Shown here: positions 23,904 to 38,900 of the stretch, in pieces
How positions within the stretch are numbered: the stretch's first letter is position 1
How the letters are laid out: every line of letters starts with the position of its first letter
Assembly (NCBI RefSeq): GCF_921293095.1
Contig: NC_060252.1
Span: 43,090,881-43,154,880, forward strand
Length of the DNA stretch: 64,000 bases
Origin: Ischnura elegans
Taxonomy: Eukaryota > Arthropoda > Insecta > Odonata > Coenagrionidae
Direction of reading: 5' to 3'
Notes under the pieces: model-generated
What the model saw: only the letters and a program-made list of their open reading frames with translations
What the model was told of the DNA's origin: nothing
Databases searched by the model: none
Program-made: the position numbers and the translations under genes

Positions 23904-26900
23904 GTGAGTTAATACAGAATTTCCCATCAAATACTGGATGTGCATACCTTCTCCGTTGACTACGATCAAGAGAAACCATAGCCAATGCCTACAACTCACT
24001 GCTAAAACTAAACTTATAAATATTTTCGGAATTACGCCAAAAAATTAATTTGCGGACAACTCTGTTATGACGCAATTCCAATATTCCATGGATATCGAAG
24101 GAAAAAAGAAGAGCTAAAGTATTTCTATTCTTCATGGTTAACAGATTGCAGTGGTTTTAATTGACGCGTACTAAGTCGTTAATATTACGTCATTTCACTG
24201 ATTTTAATAATAATAGTAATAATTTTAACGTCTCATCGTACATTATCATGAAATATGTATAAAGAAAGATTTGGAATTACACTCCCTTTGAGACTTCCGC
24301 CTCGCTTTAGGATTGCCGACTAGCTCATTTTAGAAATAATCCCAAATTTCAAATTGGTCGGTGAGGCATATATTTTTATCTTTTTTTTAACCCGTACCCA
24401 ACTGCTGGAGTGCAAAAAAAAACAAAATATACAAAACAGCAACATAAATCACGTAGAGAAAATATAGCGTGCATTAATGGAAATCTAGCATATATACAAA
24501 AAAGAAAAGAAAAAATCATAATCAGAAGTTGCACTTGCAAAACATTTACATCGGTTGATTTCGTCCTGTCACTCACTCTGGCAGAGCTCACCCCAGTCTA
24601 AGCCGCAAGTATATGAAGTCGCATTTTAGGTGTAAAAGATTCAATGTATTTTCCCAGGCCCTCCGCCAACTTCGAGGAATATTGTTTAGTGTCCGACTTA
24701 ATCTTTCAATACGTGAAAATAAACAAGTGAAGATTAGCCTTTTTTGCCAGATTTCAGCGTAGGGAGGAGTACCTAATGGAAAGGAAAACTTTGTCGAAAC
24801 TCAAGAAAATTCCAGCGACAGGAATAAATCTATTTTGTACTACGTTCAAGAGATTTCTTTTTTTCTTTAAAGAGAAATTTTTTGTAACCATGAACCGCCA
24901 CACCTTGACTTTACAACTAGCTCCATTCACCAGAAAACTTAATGCTACTGTCGGTGTCAAAATGATATCCCACTGTACTTCACAAATTTATATATGGGCT
25001 TGTGCGCAGGCGCGGCCCCGTTTGGCAATATGGCATTAATAGAATTCATTTAGATTCACAAATATCAATATTTTTATAGATTACGGATCATAGAAAAATA
25101 ACAAATAAATTAAAAGTGCTTCTATTAGCTTTATTTCTTGTTTCGGGGTAAACTGTAGGACTAGATAATGTTTAAACATTTTCGTAAATTAACGACAATA
25201 TATGGGTTCAAAAATTACGCAAAAGCCATTTTCTTGATTTACATAAATGTTTGCAAACTTATTGTGGAAGACGAACGCTGTAGACGTAGTAGTTTTCCCT
25301 AGGTTGAGTTACAAAGTTAATGAAGTAGACAAAACGGCTAATTTTACGGTGCGCGGAGTCACTTATTGCACTGGTGTGTCTGCATTTTTTTATTTTTCCA
25401 TAAAACAAAAAATACATCGGAATAAAAAAAATAAAATTTTCTTTAAAATGACGTTCTATTCGTTATTTCAGCTTGCGCACAAGTCCAGATATAAATTTGC
25501 GAAGTACAGCGCACATCATTTTGACTGAGACAGTAAGTGGGGCTTCATTAATAACAGTGAAATGGTTCGCGTTCACTACCTAGGGAGCATGTTGCATGGC
25601 AATCATCGCAAGTAATTGCCAGTAAAATCTACTAATTTTGAGCATTAAGATATTCAAAAAACTTGTTTAGAAGGGAGAGGAATGTGGAAACGATGAAAAA
25701 GGAGTAAAGAGATCACTGAAGCAGAGCATATGTGATAAATGTCAATAAAAAGAGGGGAAAAAGAAGTTCGCAAGGCTACGGCATTACAGGAGCCCAATTG
25801 AAATAGAGACTGCTACGAAACTCTGACTAGTTACGTTGAAATGAAACCGAGTCACTCACATCAAATTCAAGACAATAAGAGCTTAGGAATGGACCTATAT
25901 ACAGAGGGAACCTTTTACGAGCCCCTCAACCTCATATTAAATTAATAGGACACGATACAATCGCATTTTAACACTCAGAAATGCCGCTAATTTTGAAATG
26001 CCTATATATAAATCTTTAAAACCATAGTTTTATCGCCTTCACAGTATCTTCTCACAAAAGACGAAAAAAAAACTTTTTTCAGGTTAATAAGGCAAGAAAC
26101 GAGGTGATATTTTCATTTTAACAAAATGCAAAATATATTCTTCAAAATGTTTCTCGTCCACCATATTACTCTTAAAGGCGGTACTCGTCAAAGTATAGGT
26201 AAAATATGACCTGCTACTGGATGTATACACGTCATTTTAACAAAGAAAACTGATACAACTATTTCTTTAAGAATCACGATAAAAATAAAACTTATGCTCG
26301 TCACCAAATTACTATCCGAGTATCAACAAATAAATACTGTAATTGAAGTCAAATCACGCTAATTGGCGCTAAGGTCGGCTCAAAGAGCTGACAAAAAAAG
26401 TTAAAAATATTACGACTGAATTAACCACACACCCTATGCCCTAACTGTACCAATAATCCTCAATGAATGTCATTTATGAGGAAAAACTCTTTTTAATAAT
26501 ATAAGCGTAAAGTATTCGTTCATAATCTCGATTCGCGTATCTATCTAATTCAATCGTAATGAGGGTATTTCTAAAAAGCGTGCAATTTATTTGGATTACA
26601 ATAGTGTTAGGTTACATTACAGTTTGTATGCCATTCATAATGAGAACTGCGAAATTTTTCTTAATTAGAAAACATTTTTATACTCATAGGTGATTCTCAC
26701 GTTTTTGGAACCGTTTTAAAGGTGAAATAATCGCAGAAACACGCTTGTGTGGTCTACAGATCCCATTGAACGACTCAGGTTTCGACGAGCCACTTATTAC
26801 CAAGGTAATGATATATAGCGGCTGGTTGATTATAACATAATTTGTACAAACCAGGGTCAATTGCTAAAAAATCTGAGGACCACACCAAGCTTTTTCCGTG

Positions 26901-29900
26901 ATTACGTTGCCTATAGGTACAGGTGTTCGTTCACAGCATCAGTAACGCAGCAATTTGATTGCACAGACACGACGTATTTTTCAACGACAAACATACACTT
27001 TCGTCAACGATGCTAATGTGATCACGGAACTGAGAGCCCTGAGGGCACGGAATAAAAGCTAGAGGTAAATCCACACCTTTAGCACTCAATGGAGAGTGAG
27101 AGCAAACAACGAACCAACCGCGAATGCAATTCCGCAAGTCATCACGGAGTGAGCGCATACATAGGTGCCCGCGTCAAGTATGCGAGATCCTGAGCAACAC
27201 AAGGTTTTGCACTCCTACCCCCGCATCTTTCCTGACTATTCATGCTCACTCGCAACTTTCCCCAATCGTAGTAATGATAAATCTGCGCACCTCAAAACTA
27301 CCCGCGGGTAATTATCATGATTCGGCCGTAATTATCATGATTCAATCCTTAACGGCAGTTTTATTCTCATCATCATTTGTAGCGTATTTCTCCACATACA
27401 AAATCAGTTTGTAATACATTTGTATTACAAACGTAATGCAAAAGTTTTTCAAAACGGAGTATGTTGTATTGCAGTTGCAATACAGGGTCAAATGCGTTAC
27501 GATTGTAAAACAAAGCAGAATAACGACTGCATTACAAATTGTATTCCTTTTGTAAGGCAAATGCATCACTGTTGAAAATTTAAGACTCATCAGTGCTACC
27601 TCCAGCGAGCCAGAGTTAACAGTCAACCATGAATGGGCAACTGTTAAGTATGGACCTGGAATTAACATCGTCGCAAATAATTTTTCCATTCAGTGCCGCG
27701 AGCTAAATCGCAGGGGTCTCTTGATTCGAACCTTGGCTGGGTATAAAACAAGTGCACGTATTGGTATCCATATAACTTTCTTGAAGTAACACTTCCCGAT
27801 GTCATTTCAACATCCTTGAACTAAAGTAGCCGCTTACTTTTACTTACGCGTGCACAAGAAATTGCCTAACTCACGTAAAAAAAGGCGCAGTGCTTCGTTG
27901 AAAACGGTATTGCAACGGTTTTACAAACATTAATAAAATTTGTTCTGTACCAGAGATTTACAATTTGCATACGAGCGATTGCGCCGTCTGGGAAGTAGGG
28001 TAATTTCCCCACAACAATGCTTAATTCTCAGAATACTTGAAGGCCAGATACTAAACTGAAATGTTAACACCATCAAGCCAAAATCACGATATGCTCGGAA
28101 TAAAATATTTCAACAAAGACGCTAATAAGTTCCGTCACGCGCGTCTAGTTTAGTTTTTTATTTTGTTTATTTTGAAGTCAGAATTTTCTAGTTATTCACG
28201 AAAAAACCTGAAAAGAAAAAAAGAGTGATCCTCAAGGGGTGATGGGTTTTACATGAAGCTATGCCCTACCTCAACGAAATTTTGCGACCGCACGATTTTT
28301 CTCCCTATTTTAGTTTCACTGACCATCAATTAATCTGCTTAAACTCTGTGCTTAGCATATTTTTCGGCTCCAGGGTGTTAACTTTTTTAAGAGTGAGTGG
28401 TAATGCTTTAGAGTCAAAGGTTTCAGAACGGCTTCCATGTTTTTCTCCGGTTTTCATTCCATGAAAACTGGCAAGCCGATTCTAAGACGAACCGAACAGC
28501 TAACCCGGAGCACCGGAAAACCACCCTAGACCCTACTCAGTCAGGGCACTTTGACCCCGAATGACATACCACCACGCCCATCAAGTGTGGTTTGAAAGAA
28601 GCATACTACTTAGGATGATTAACATGCAAAACGAACCAATCTCGGTCAGAAAGCTTGCAAACGTTCAATGGAAACTTTATTCATCCCCTTCACTCTATAA
28701 CTCTCATTGAAATGCAACGATGGAATAAATAATATTTTCGTCGAAGTGGGTGCAGTTTTAAAGCAACTACGACGCATGAAACATACAATAAGACGCAAGG
28801 GCTAATAATGTAAAACTCTCTTTGTAGGAATAGAAGAAATAAAAACTTGGCTATTTCCACATGGTAATTTATTGTGATCGACCATGGTTCCGTTACAGCG
28901 TAACATTATCCAGGTGAGGAATTACAGGTATATATGGAAGAAAAAAGCATGGGTTGGGAAATTTCCGGGTGCTGTTGGTTAGGGGGAGGTGTGGGTTGGG
29001 TTCAGTGCTTGGTTAGGCGTCACTGTGGTTAGGCCTGAGGAACACTTGGGTTCACACAATTGTAAAATTCTAATTTTATTAGAAAGTAAGTTGTCAATCA
29101 TGGTTGCATTGAACTCACTGTTTCTATAATCAGAAAACCCGATAATAACACAATAGTAAGCAACATCCATAAACCATGCGAAATGCTGAAGTGGGGAAAA
29201 CAGTTGGTGAGAAGTCTGTTATTGTCACTCAGCAGTAATGACTGGTTTTCTGATTACTCATGAGTAATTTCATCAATCAAATGAAATTACAGTTTAAATT
29301 TAACTACTTAACTCAAGATAGAATATTATAAAATTGATTATATCATTTTAATGCTGACTTACTTTCTTTTTCTATTTCTTTTTCAACATCAAAATTTGTA
29401 CTAGGTACAAAATTTTTTCACCTCTCTGCATGGGCCCTATTCATGTCGTGCGCACGCGACATGAATTGACGGATCACTCCATGACGCTGCATACACATTT
29501 AAGGGATCTTGCCAGGTTGTCAGCTGACCAAAGATTAAGAGTATCTCAATCAAGTTTTAAAATAAGTTTTATTTCACAACGGCAGTTTGTACACCCAAGT
29601 AGTGAAATAAGGCGGGGAGTGCAAATCTTCTCGAAGCAGAGAGAGAATCGACTGTCTTTAAAGTGGGGCTTCTTATTGGTTACGGCTTACCGTGGGTTTC
29701 TCTTCAGGATGGCGGAACTAACCCGCAATAACTAACACCGAACCTTGATGATGATGAACTCCCCTTGTCCTTCTGTGCACTTCCCTTTTATTCTACATCG
29801 GCCCAAGCTGGAAGGGGAGGGCCTCCGCTAGGCGTCCACACCTCCAAGATTAGAACCGAAAGTTGAACAAATATGAAAGGGCACATCATGACACAAGGCA

Positions 29901-32900
29901 ACGGAATCCCACGGGACTGCGGGGAAAGGCAAAATAGAAATAGCTCCCGCTACAAATTGGGAAACGAGGTTAAGTTGTGAAAACAGGCAATACTCTCTCT
30001 CTCTTCCTCCTTCCGGCAAACGGCACTCATACACACCGCACCTTGTGCTCACAACATTCACTCAAAAAAATTGACTCCAGAACCCACCCCTTGGAGCATC
30101 ATGAAATACGAATCGCATTGCTGGTTAACCTTCGTCGGGTGCAATGGATCTGATGGGCACAGCACGATTTGTTTTTCGTTTCTCTGCACCATAATGCGGC
30201 ATAGACCCTTGAGGCTCATAGTAGCTTTATGTTTTGACACAGCCTATGCAGCCTTTCACTTTTCGCATTTATACCTAAAGATCAGACTATTCAGGATAGT
30301 TGAGCAAAATAAAAGTGTTATTAGATAAATAAGAAAGCAAAATAAAAAACTGATCTTATAGAATTCACGTGCTAAAATACATTAAATATAATAATACTTC
30401 ATAGCCTAAAGAGCACGTTAAATCGCACCTTGCTGGATCAGTCCAGGGCCATATAAAGGGGTCTATGCATAGCACAAAAGACATCATGTAAGTATTCAGC
30501 TACATTAATAATGGTGATTTAAACTTTAAAGGTATATCAGTTAGCCATGCTAAAAGTTTATAATGTTTTTTCATATCTGCGCCTGTCAGGCACATTATGC
30601 CTGAACCCAGCAGTTCCAATATTGCACCTGCTGAAAGGTTGAGGGTTGGAAAAAAGGGTTAAAAATCAGTTGATTTGTGGGCACTCCTAACACAATGAAA
30701 TTGAGGGGTAATAGACAACATCATTAACCATTAGGCTGCAGAAACATATTCAAACTTTTGACTGTTGAGTGAAAGAAGATTTTTTTTTCTATACCTGATA
30801 AGAATTCAATTCTGAATAGTAGGGTTTCTTTAGCATCCTAAATTACCAGGAGCACTATATACATTGAACACAAATATTTCCATTAGCTGTTAGCTAGCTA
30901 ATTGATCAGAAAAAATTTTTGATTCTCAATATTTGGAGGTTTACTAATGAAAATTACAATCAAAAATCACTTCCTTTGGTTATTATCCCATTCATGAAGC
31001 TTGGAAAAGCATTAGAGGCACTGCAAATACCACGACATTAGAGGAAAACACATTATGTACAAGGTAAAACTACCACAAAGACCTTCACCAGAATAAGGTT
31101 ATTTCCTAAGACTTCCTTCACATTTAAATATTATATTATACAAGAGGTGTTACCAAAAGTCAGCAGCTTGTGAGTTAATTACAGGTGTTGGTTTTCAAAA
31201 AAAACATTACACATGAATCAATCTATTTCAATTGCAAGATGAGATCACATCCAGGGCCAACCTTTGCCGCTGATTCTGCAGTGACACTGGTCGTAGCTAT
31301 TTTTCCCATCCTCTTCAGCATATCTCAGCAAAATACACGCAGTTTCCATTGCAGATATTTCCTCTACTAAATCCTCGTTAAAATGTTGAAAGGCACCAGA
31401 TACTTGCAATCGCTGAAATAATAGGTAATTCAGCAATAGTGACATGGAGTATTAGCAGGTGCCTCATTTGTACCTCGTAAATAAAAAAATTCATTGGTAA
31501 ATATAACATACTTGAAGTATGTAGAGTAATCAGAGTGGAAATGAAGACAAATTCCTTCATTGGGAGAGGTCCTCATATTTGAGCGCAACAAGTACAGAAT
31601 TAGGGGCGCAGCTAGGAATTAAGGCTGGGGGGGTTTAGGTGCAACTAACACCGGGGTGTGTGTGGGTATGGTATACCCACCAGGATAATTGGTAGGTGCG
31701 AGATTAATAAATTGCGGAATTTTAAAAATAAATGGTTCAAAATGGTGAATTTTACGGCTATTTTGAGGGATACTTTATTCATCCTTACACTATTCTATTA
31801 GTAATGTCAATCCAATTAAGTAAAATGGGTCAAACTTAAAAATTTCTCTGAGCTTTGGGGGGGGTTTTATCCCCCAAAACCCCCCTCGCTGCGCCACTGT
31901 ACAGAATGACCTCAGACGAGAGAGGATCAGGATGCTGGTTCTTCAAGAATTTCATTCCATAACATTCTGGAAAGAACCAGACAAATATTATGAAATTACT
32001 CAGCAGAAAATTTTTTGCTGGCTCTGAGGCTTGAACCCAGGTTGCCTGCTTGTGAGACACTCACAGATCTATTAGGTCTAAGTGACAGATCAGTGGATCA
32101 CCACAAGTACAATCATGGGCATAGCTAGGGTAGTGCCAGAAGGGGTGGGGACCCTCCATTAAAATAGACAAATGGAAATTGTGGTGGCCACCCTTCACAT
32201 AGTACTGACGAGCCTTTTCAGTATAATATGTGCATAGAAAAATTTCTTCAGAAATTAGGCTTCATATGACCGATGAGATGGTCATATAAAAATAATATCC
32301 CAGGGTAAAAAACACCCCCTCTAAAAAAAACTGATATACCCCGAGACTCACTGGAGGGTGGGAGGTCATATGGCATCCTAAGCCAAATTCTATGGCTACA
32401 CTCAAGAGTTCAGCATGGATAAGTACACAACTATGCACAAACTATAGCAAAGTTAAGTCAGTTCTTCAAAACGAACATATTCACAATAGATATTTGGACA
32501 CAGAGTGATAATACATATGTACTCAACATCAAGAAGAACAATATGGAAATAAAGACATACGGGTGTATGCCACGTGATGTATTATAAATCGCCCCGATGT
32601 TTCGCGACCGACTGCTGGTCCTTTCTTCAAGGGAATGGTGCCGGAGTTTGGTTCTGCTGCCTTTTCTTTATTTCAGGTGGGAGTGGTGAGAGGAGGGGGT
32701 GAGGAGTGAGGACCGGAGATGGGAAGATGAAGAAATGTTGTGGATGACTGGGATCCATGTATTGCTAATTCTCTATCTGGTATCTCTGTTGTAATTATTT
32801 TTGTTATTCTTTATCTCTATGGCTTTGCGGATGAGTCAGGTTTTAAAATGTTTCACCTTCACAATGATTCTAGACTTTTTGAAAACATGGGCGTGTCCCA

Positions 32901-35900
32901 CAGCTTCGTGCTCTGCTACGGCTGACTTCATAGGGTAACCCAGTCGAATGGCCCACTTATGCTCTTCTAGTTGAGTTTTGACAGTTCGTCCCATTTCCCA
33001 ATGTATTTCTAATCACAAGTTCCGCAGGGGATTTTGAACACTCCTTCAATTTGAAGTGGCGTCCTGTGCTTGACATTTCCCAAGAGGTGTCGTGCTTGGG
33101 TGCGTGGTTTAAAAATGACCTTTGTCATGGCATACACCCATACGTCTCTCTTTAATCGCCATGAACTGTGAACACTTCAATCAAGAAATATGGAAATATT
33201 TACACATGCAATGTAAAAATGAAGAATGATAGACATGAGAAAGAGCAATTGTAGTTCCTTCACCACTAGATGTGTAAACAATAAATCATACTTCACAAGC
33301 AATTTTGCATAATAACACCAACCATGGTAAAATTTAATAGGAGATTTATGTTCCCAATTTTAAAATACAACTCATGTACCAATTAACACAACTTATGTAC
33401 ATTCAGGAAACATTTACCATTTAAAGTTGACACTGACACATACTATTAATTCAATCTATCTTTTACCAGTCATCATCATCACAGGTAAAAAATCCTGACA
33501 TTAGTAAGATCGAGCTCTCCACATAACTTCCCAATCAGACTAATGTTTTCATGGGAATGCATTTCATTCACTGATAAGATTGAAATATGAATTCACCTAA
33601 TATTAAAATTATTTGATCTTTCAGGCCCCACAAGATGGCCAATAATTGGGAACATGTTACAATTAAAAAGATGGGGTTCTCTGCCCCACTTTTCACTTGG
33701 TGAGGCAGCTCGTCAGTATGGAGACGTAGTTGGACTGTATTCAGGGCGTGTTCCCGTGATTCTTATATCTAGTTTAGACGGGATCAAGGAAGCATCATCA
33801 AGAGATGATCTCGCTGGACGACCAACTTCAATAGTGCAAACAAAAATTGACAAAGGAGATTATGGTGAGTACATAATTAAAATTGATAAAATTATGGTAA
33901 CTGTGCATTATTTTTAGCCATCGCAAAGAGAAAAAAAAAACTTATTTTTTCCCAAACATTGGTTCTAATTAAAACCACTGGGATCACATAATAGTGACCG
34001 ACTAGTGGCGCCGACACCATGGGGCCTGAGGGGACCCGAGCCCCCTCAAAAATTCGTTATGGGTGTGAGGAAAAAATGTGTCAGGCTTGTCGATTTTCCT
34101 CGGAGTGTCTAGATATCGAGATTCGTGTTGCCATGGTTCTAATTTTGATAATATGACTCTTCTAAAATGCTTAAAAAAACCTATAACTCACTACTTATAA
34201 AATTTCCCCGGTTTGGGCCCCCCCAATATTTTTTGTAAGTCGGCACCCCTGACTCCGACCTAACCAACAATAAGCAGCACCTCGTAAGAAAGTGTGATCA
34301 GACCAGATACTAGGATCATAATGATTTTTTTTTTAATGACTGCCCATTTCTCATCACCAGAAATGCTCTGGTAATAAATACTCCATGAGGCGACAACCTT
34401 ACAATTCTTCCTTGGCAGTCACATAACAACTTATAGATAGTAAACTTATTTAATTTGCCCACATGCATTCACAAACGGGGTGAAAGAAATGTACCGTTAA
34501 ATATTATATAAACAAATTTCATCTCCAATAATATTTATAGCCAATGAGAAACAAGTATAATATAATGAATAAAGAATTATTTTAGTAATTTTAATATGAA
34601 TTTCCCATCAATACTCCAGGTGATTCAGTGCAAAGATATAATTTTGGTGTATACACAACATGAAATGCTCCGTCATAATTTGAAGTAGCAAATTTGGTTC
34701 ATTCCAAGCAAATTCCAATATTATTCCACAGTGCCTAAATATTTGTAAGAGCAAACTGCTAAGTCTAATTTTGGCTTTTCTAGCCCACAAAAAAGATTGC
34801 GCAGATTCTGAAACTAAATATGCATTTAGAAAGCACCACAAAAGAGGTTGATCACCAAGACTTAATCTAGATTAGGTAATGTTAAGCTATATTTATCTGA
34901 TTGAATGAAATTTTTAAAATCATAATGTGATGGGTAGCAAACAACAACAATCATGGAACTAAAAATGTAGAGTATTCAAATTTATTTAAGCAGTACCTTA
35001 GGTCCCTCATGAACCAAAATACTCTGTGTTTACATCTAAACAACTATTTTCCCGGAATAAAATATTTTAATGAATGCAAAGCAAAATCAAGGGGATTGTG
35101 GTAGCCTATTGGCAAGAGTGCTTTGCTGCTGACCAAAGGATGCGGCGTTCAAAATTCAATTTTCTTTCAATGGATAAAGCAGTCCGACACCCCAATAAAA
35201 ATACTTTCATTGTGAGGGGGAACAGGGAAAGGAACTGGCCCCCATATCCTGAATGTACAAAATTCACACACCAGAGGCTAAATCTTGGGCGAGCTCTACC
35301 CTCACTTACCTTCAGTGGCAGATTCAGGAGGGTGTCACAGGGGTTATGACTAGGGCTGTGCGAGACCCAGGTCATGACCCCATCTCCACATTTGATGCTG
35401 AATCTGCCCCTGCCCACCTTAGGCAACATACCAACTGAATCACTATGAGATTACATGTGATTTGAATAAACTATATTATGTACTTGAGAAGAGAAAACTT
35501 CATCCTTCCCTCAACTGAAGAATATGTGTTGGACATATTATTCACAGGAGTGATTCTATCTTCGGGTGAGAGATGGAAGGAGCAACGGCGATTCACCCTA
35601 CGCCACTTGAGGGACTTAGGATTTGGGAAACGCAGTCTCGAAGGAATAGCTCATGAGGAGCTGGAAGCTGTTTTTGATGAAGTGGACAAACTATCGGGAG
35701 ATGGAAAAACTGGCAGTAAAAACCCAGTAAGATATACACAGTTAATTCTCAACAATAATGAAAAATTGTTTCCATGCACCTCAACAAGGTCATTACAGCT
35801 AACATGGTTTACCTAGAAGATATCCCTAATAAGTCAACATAATAAATAAAAACTATCACCCATTTTATCATACATAATTTCCCTCTTTTGATGCAAACTA

Positions 35901-38900
35901 TGTACAGTACACTCCCGATTATCCGGGCTAATGATGGGGAGGGACAGCACGAATAATCGGAAAACACGGATAACCCTAAATTTTGCTTATATGTCTTGCA
36001 ATGTTCATAATTTACCTAAAACAAACAATATATTATTATTTATGCAGTTATTCTGCTATTTTAGAGTGCTTCCCAGGCTCAATGAGAGCTTTCTTCGCCA
36101 GTTCGCGATCTTTTTAACGGAGATAACATGGTTTTACTCGAATCATTAATGCTCCATGGTTCAAGACCTGGTTTCAAAAACCACGTATCCGTGGCTGCGT
36201 GTTCACGGATGCAGAAAAGTGCTTTGCACGAATGCTTCAAAACCACTACTCGACGTCGGAAACTACAATTTCAGGCACCACGCCACGTAGTCCCATCGCG
36301 CATAAGTTTCCCGGGTTGCAACTGCTGCGGGACGTGTATCCGTCATCACGGAGCGCAGCCGCCCGCTACGAAGCTTGGATAACAAAACACGCTCCTTCCG
36401 TGAATGCGGCTAGAGCGCCATCACTTCCGTTTTACGAAGAGGATTCTAACGGAAATAATAATCCCGGTGTATCCTAGCATTAATGTAGTAATACCGATGA
36501 TTTTGAGTCCGATTTTATTATTTTTTTAATACCGATCGCGGAAAAAATTGAGCGAAAGAGAAAATCATGCACGGATAATCCGCAACCCGGATTAACCGCA
36601 GCTGGATAATCGGGAGTCTGCTGTATTTAGAAATGCATAGGATGCATTTAGAAATAAAATAGCAGGAACCTGTGCATATCCAATGCATTAACATATCGAT
36701 GGCTAAGCTCTAACAACACGTATCTGAAAAATAGCAACGTTTCAGGAGAGCAGAAAAACGATTATTTTTTTTTAGTTGTACACTGAAATTAAAAACGAAA
36801 AGTTCATAAACCTGAAAAATAGGCATTCATTTGCTAACAAAGAGTTGTTTTTTCCTTGTATTTTATTTTTTTAATGCTATAACACTTTGTTTAAGATACC
36901 TGTCTCAAACCAGCCGAATTTGAGATATTATTGTTAGAACTTAGCCATCGATATAATGCATTGGATAGTAACAATAAGTACTTACAATTCATATCAAAAT
37001 AAAGCTTGGTCCCAATTCACACATAATCAACATAGATATGAACACTTTCATGGACAAAGTGCAAAATCTGAATATGTTGGCATGACTTATCAGTTCCTGT
37101 CTAATTTAACTTTTCTTTCCATAGGTATGTGTTCATGACATTTTAGGTACAGCTGGGATTAACGTATTGTGGCACATAATATCAGGCGAAAGATACAGCC
37201 ATTCAGATCCTCATCTCAATAAACTGATCGATAACGTGAAGAAACTGATTACCATCAGTGATCCCAGTGGAGGTGTATCAGTGGTGTTCCCCATTTTTAC
37301 GAGTCTCTTCCCTTTTTGGACTCAACTACCCACATTTCTAGAACTCCGAAACAGCTTGCATCAATTCATCAAGGTAACCAAATAACTTTTGAATCTTAGG
37401 CTTTGTGATAATATTTATTGGATTTTCAGAGGAAAAAACTTTCATGAACTGTGAGGGAAAAAAGCATCCCAACAAAGTTTACAGCCACTATCAGCCTGCA
37501 GGAATTTTTTTTTTATTTGACGCTATGAACTGATCTAATCCACTGATATCTAATTCACAAGCCAAATTCTGACGAAGGAAAGGCAAACAAATCAAAATGC
37601 CTCTCCCCCTTGTCTTCTTACAAGATGGAAACAGAATAGACGCATGCAATTCCAGCTGTTTCTTGAATTGTGGATAAGATAGTGATTTAATGCCTTTGAA
37701 TCGTTCTATTTAACTCTTATGTCAAAAATTTCCTACTTTTTCCATTTCCCAATTTTTTCCTTTATACTGAGCACCTTTTCCTGCACTCGAACAAGGTCGA
37801 AAAATGCATCAAACCATTGAGGAACTATTGCAGGCAAAAGCATACATTGTCTCTAACTTGAGCAGAGAAAAGAAGAAGATGATGAAACACATTTTAATTT
37901 CACTTCTTAGAATATGACCTACGGATAACATGTCATTACATACATGGGAAACTGATTTTCTTGCACACTAATAGTAGCACCACAACTTGGGCCAAAGTCT
38001 TTTTTCCCAATTTCACAGAAGAGAATACCTAATAAGGAAGTTAACTAGGATACTTAGGGATACCTACATTAACAGTCTCTAACAAATTTAAGCAACATTT
38101 TAACACTATCGTCATCTTAATTGTAAAAAATAGATAGCGATTAGTTTTGAGGGGCAACAAAATAATGATAAAAGGTACATGGCTCCTGACCCCAGTTCAC
38201 TGTTTACCCATAAGGATTAAAATGAGTCCAATGGTTCAATAATGAGACCTTACTAATGAGCAAAATCCCTGCATAGTTTTCAAGGCCAAAAGTGAAACTA
38301 ATCAATAAGAGAAGAGAGGGCAGAGAATATTTTTTTCTGCTCTCAACTTGGCAGGCAAAAAATATTTTTGTTTCTATATAGCTGTTGCAACCCTTGCTCA
38401 TTCATACAACTCTCTAAAGCCGATGTCCCACGGTCAAATTTGCGTCAAAATATTTTGATCAAAATTTTTGTCCAAATATTTTGATACAACTGGACTGGGG
38501 GTGTCCCACGATGCATCTCAATTTGATCAAAAACAAACGAAAGATGATATTTATGTAAACAATTAGGAAACTTGTGGAGGTGGAGGATTCTTTCTTTTTT
38601 AGCAGGCGAAATTGTCTGAACAGGCCTCTTGAACATTAAAGATGCGAAAAAAAGAAAACAGAAGGAATGCTGAACTTGGCCTTGGCTGGAGAGGGGTATG
38701 AAAGCGTTGGAATAAGCATGCTAAACATGTTGGAGAAGGAGTTGGTCGCCGATGTTCCCGTTTATTATCGATAATAATTGACAAGTGAGGATATTTTCAT
38801 GTCCCTTATCAGCAAGGTTGAGGGCAGAATAAAACGCCAGGATACAAACGTGAGACAGTTTATTCCAGCGAGGAAAATGTTATTAATAAATGATGGACAT

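Noticed and set aside
32119-32400. Possible MITE with GGGCATAGCTAGGG / CTATGGCTAC ends
   Set aside because: The inverted match is short and imperfect and no target duplication is visible.
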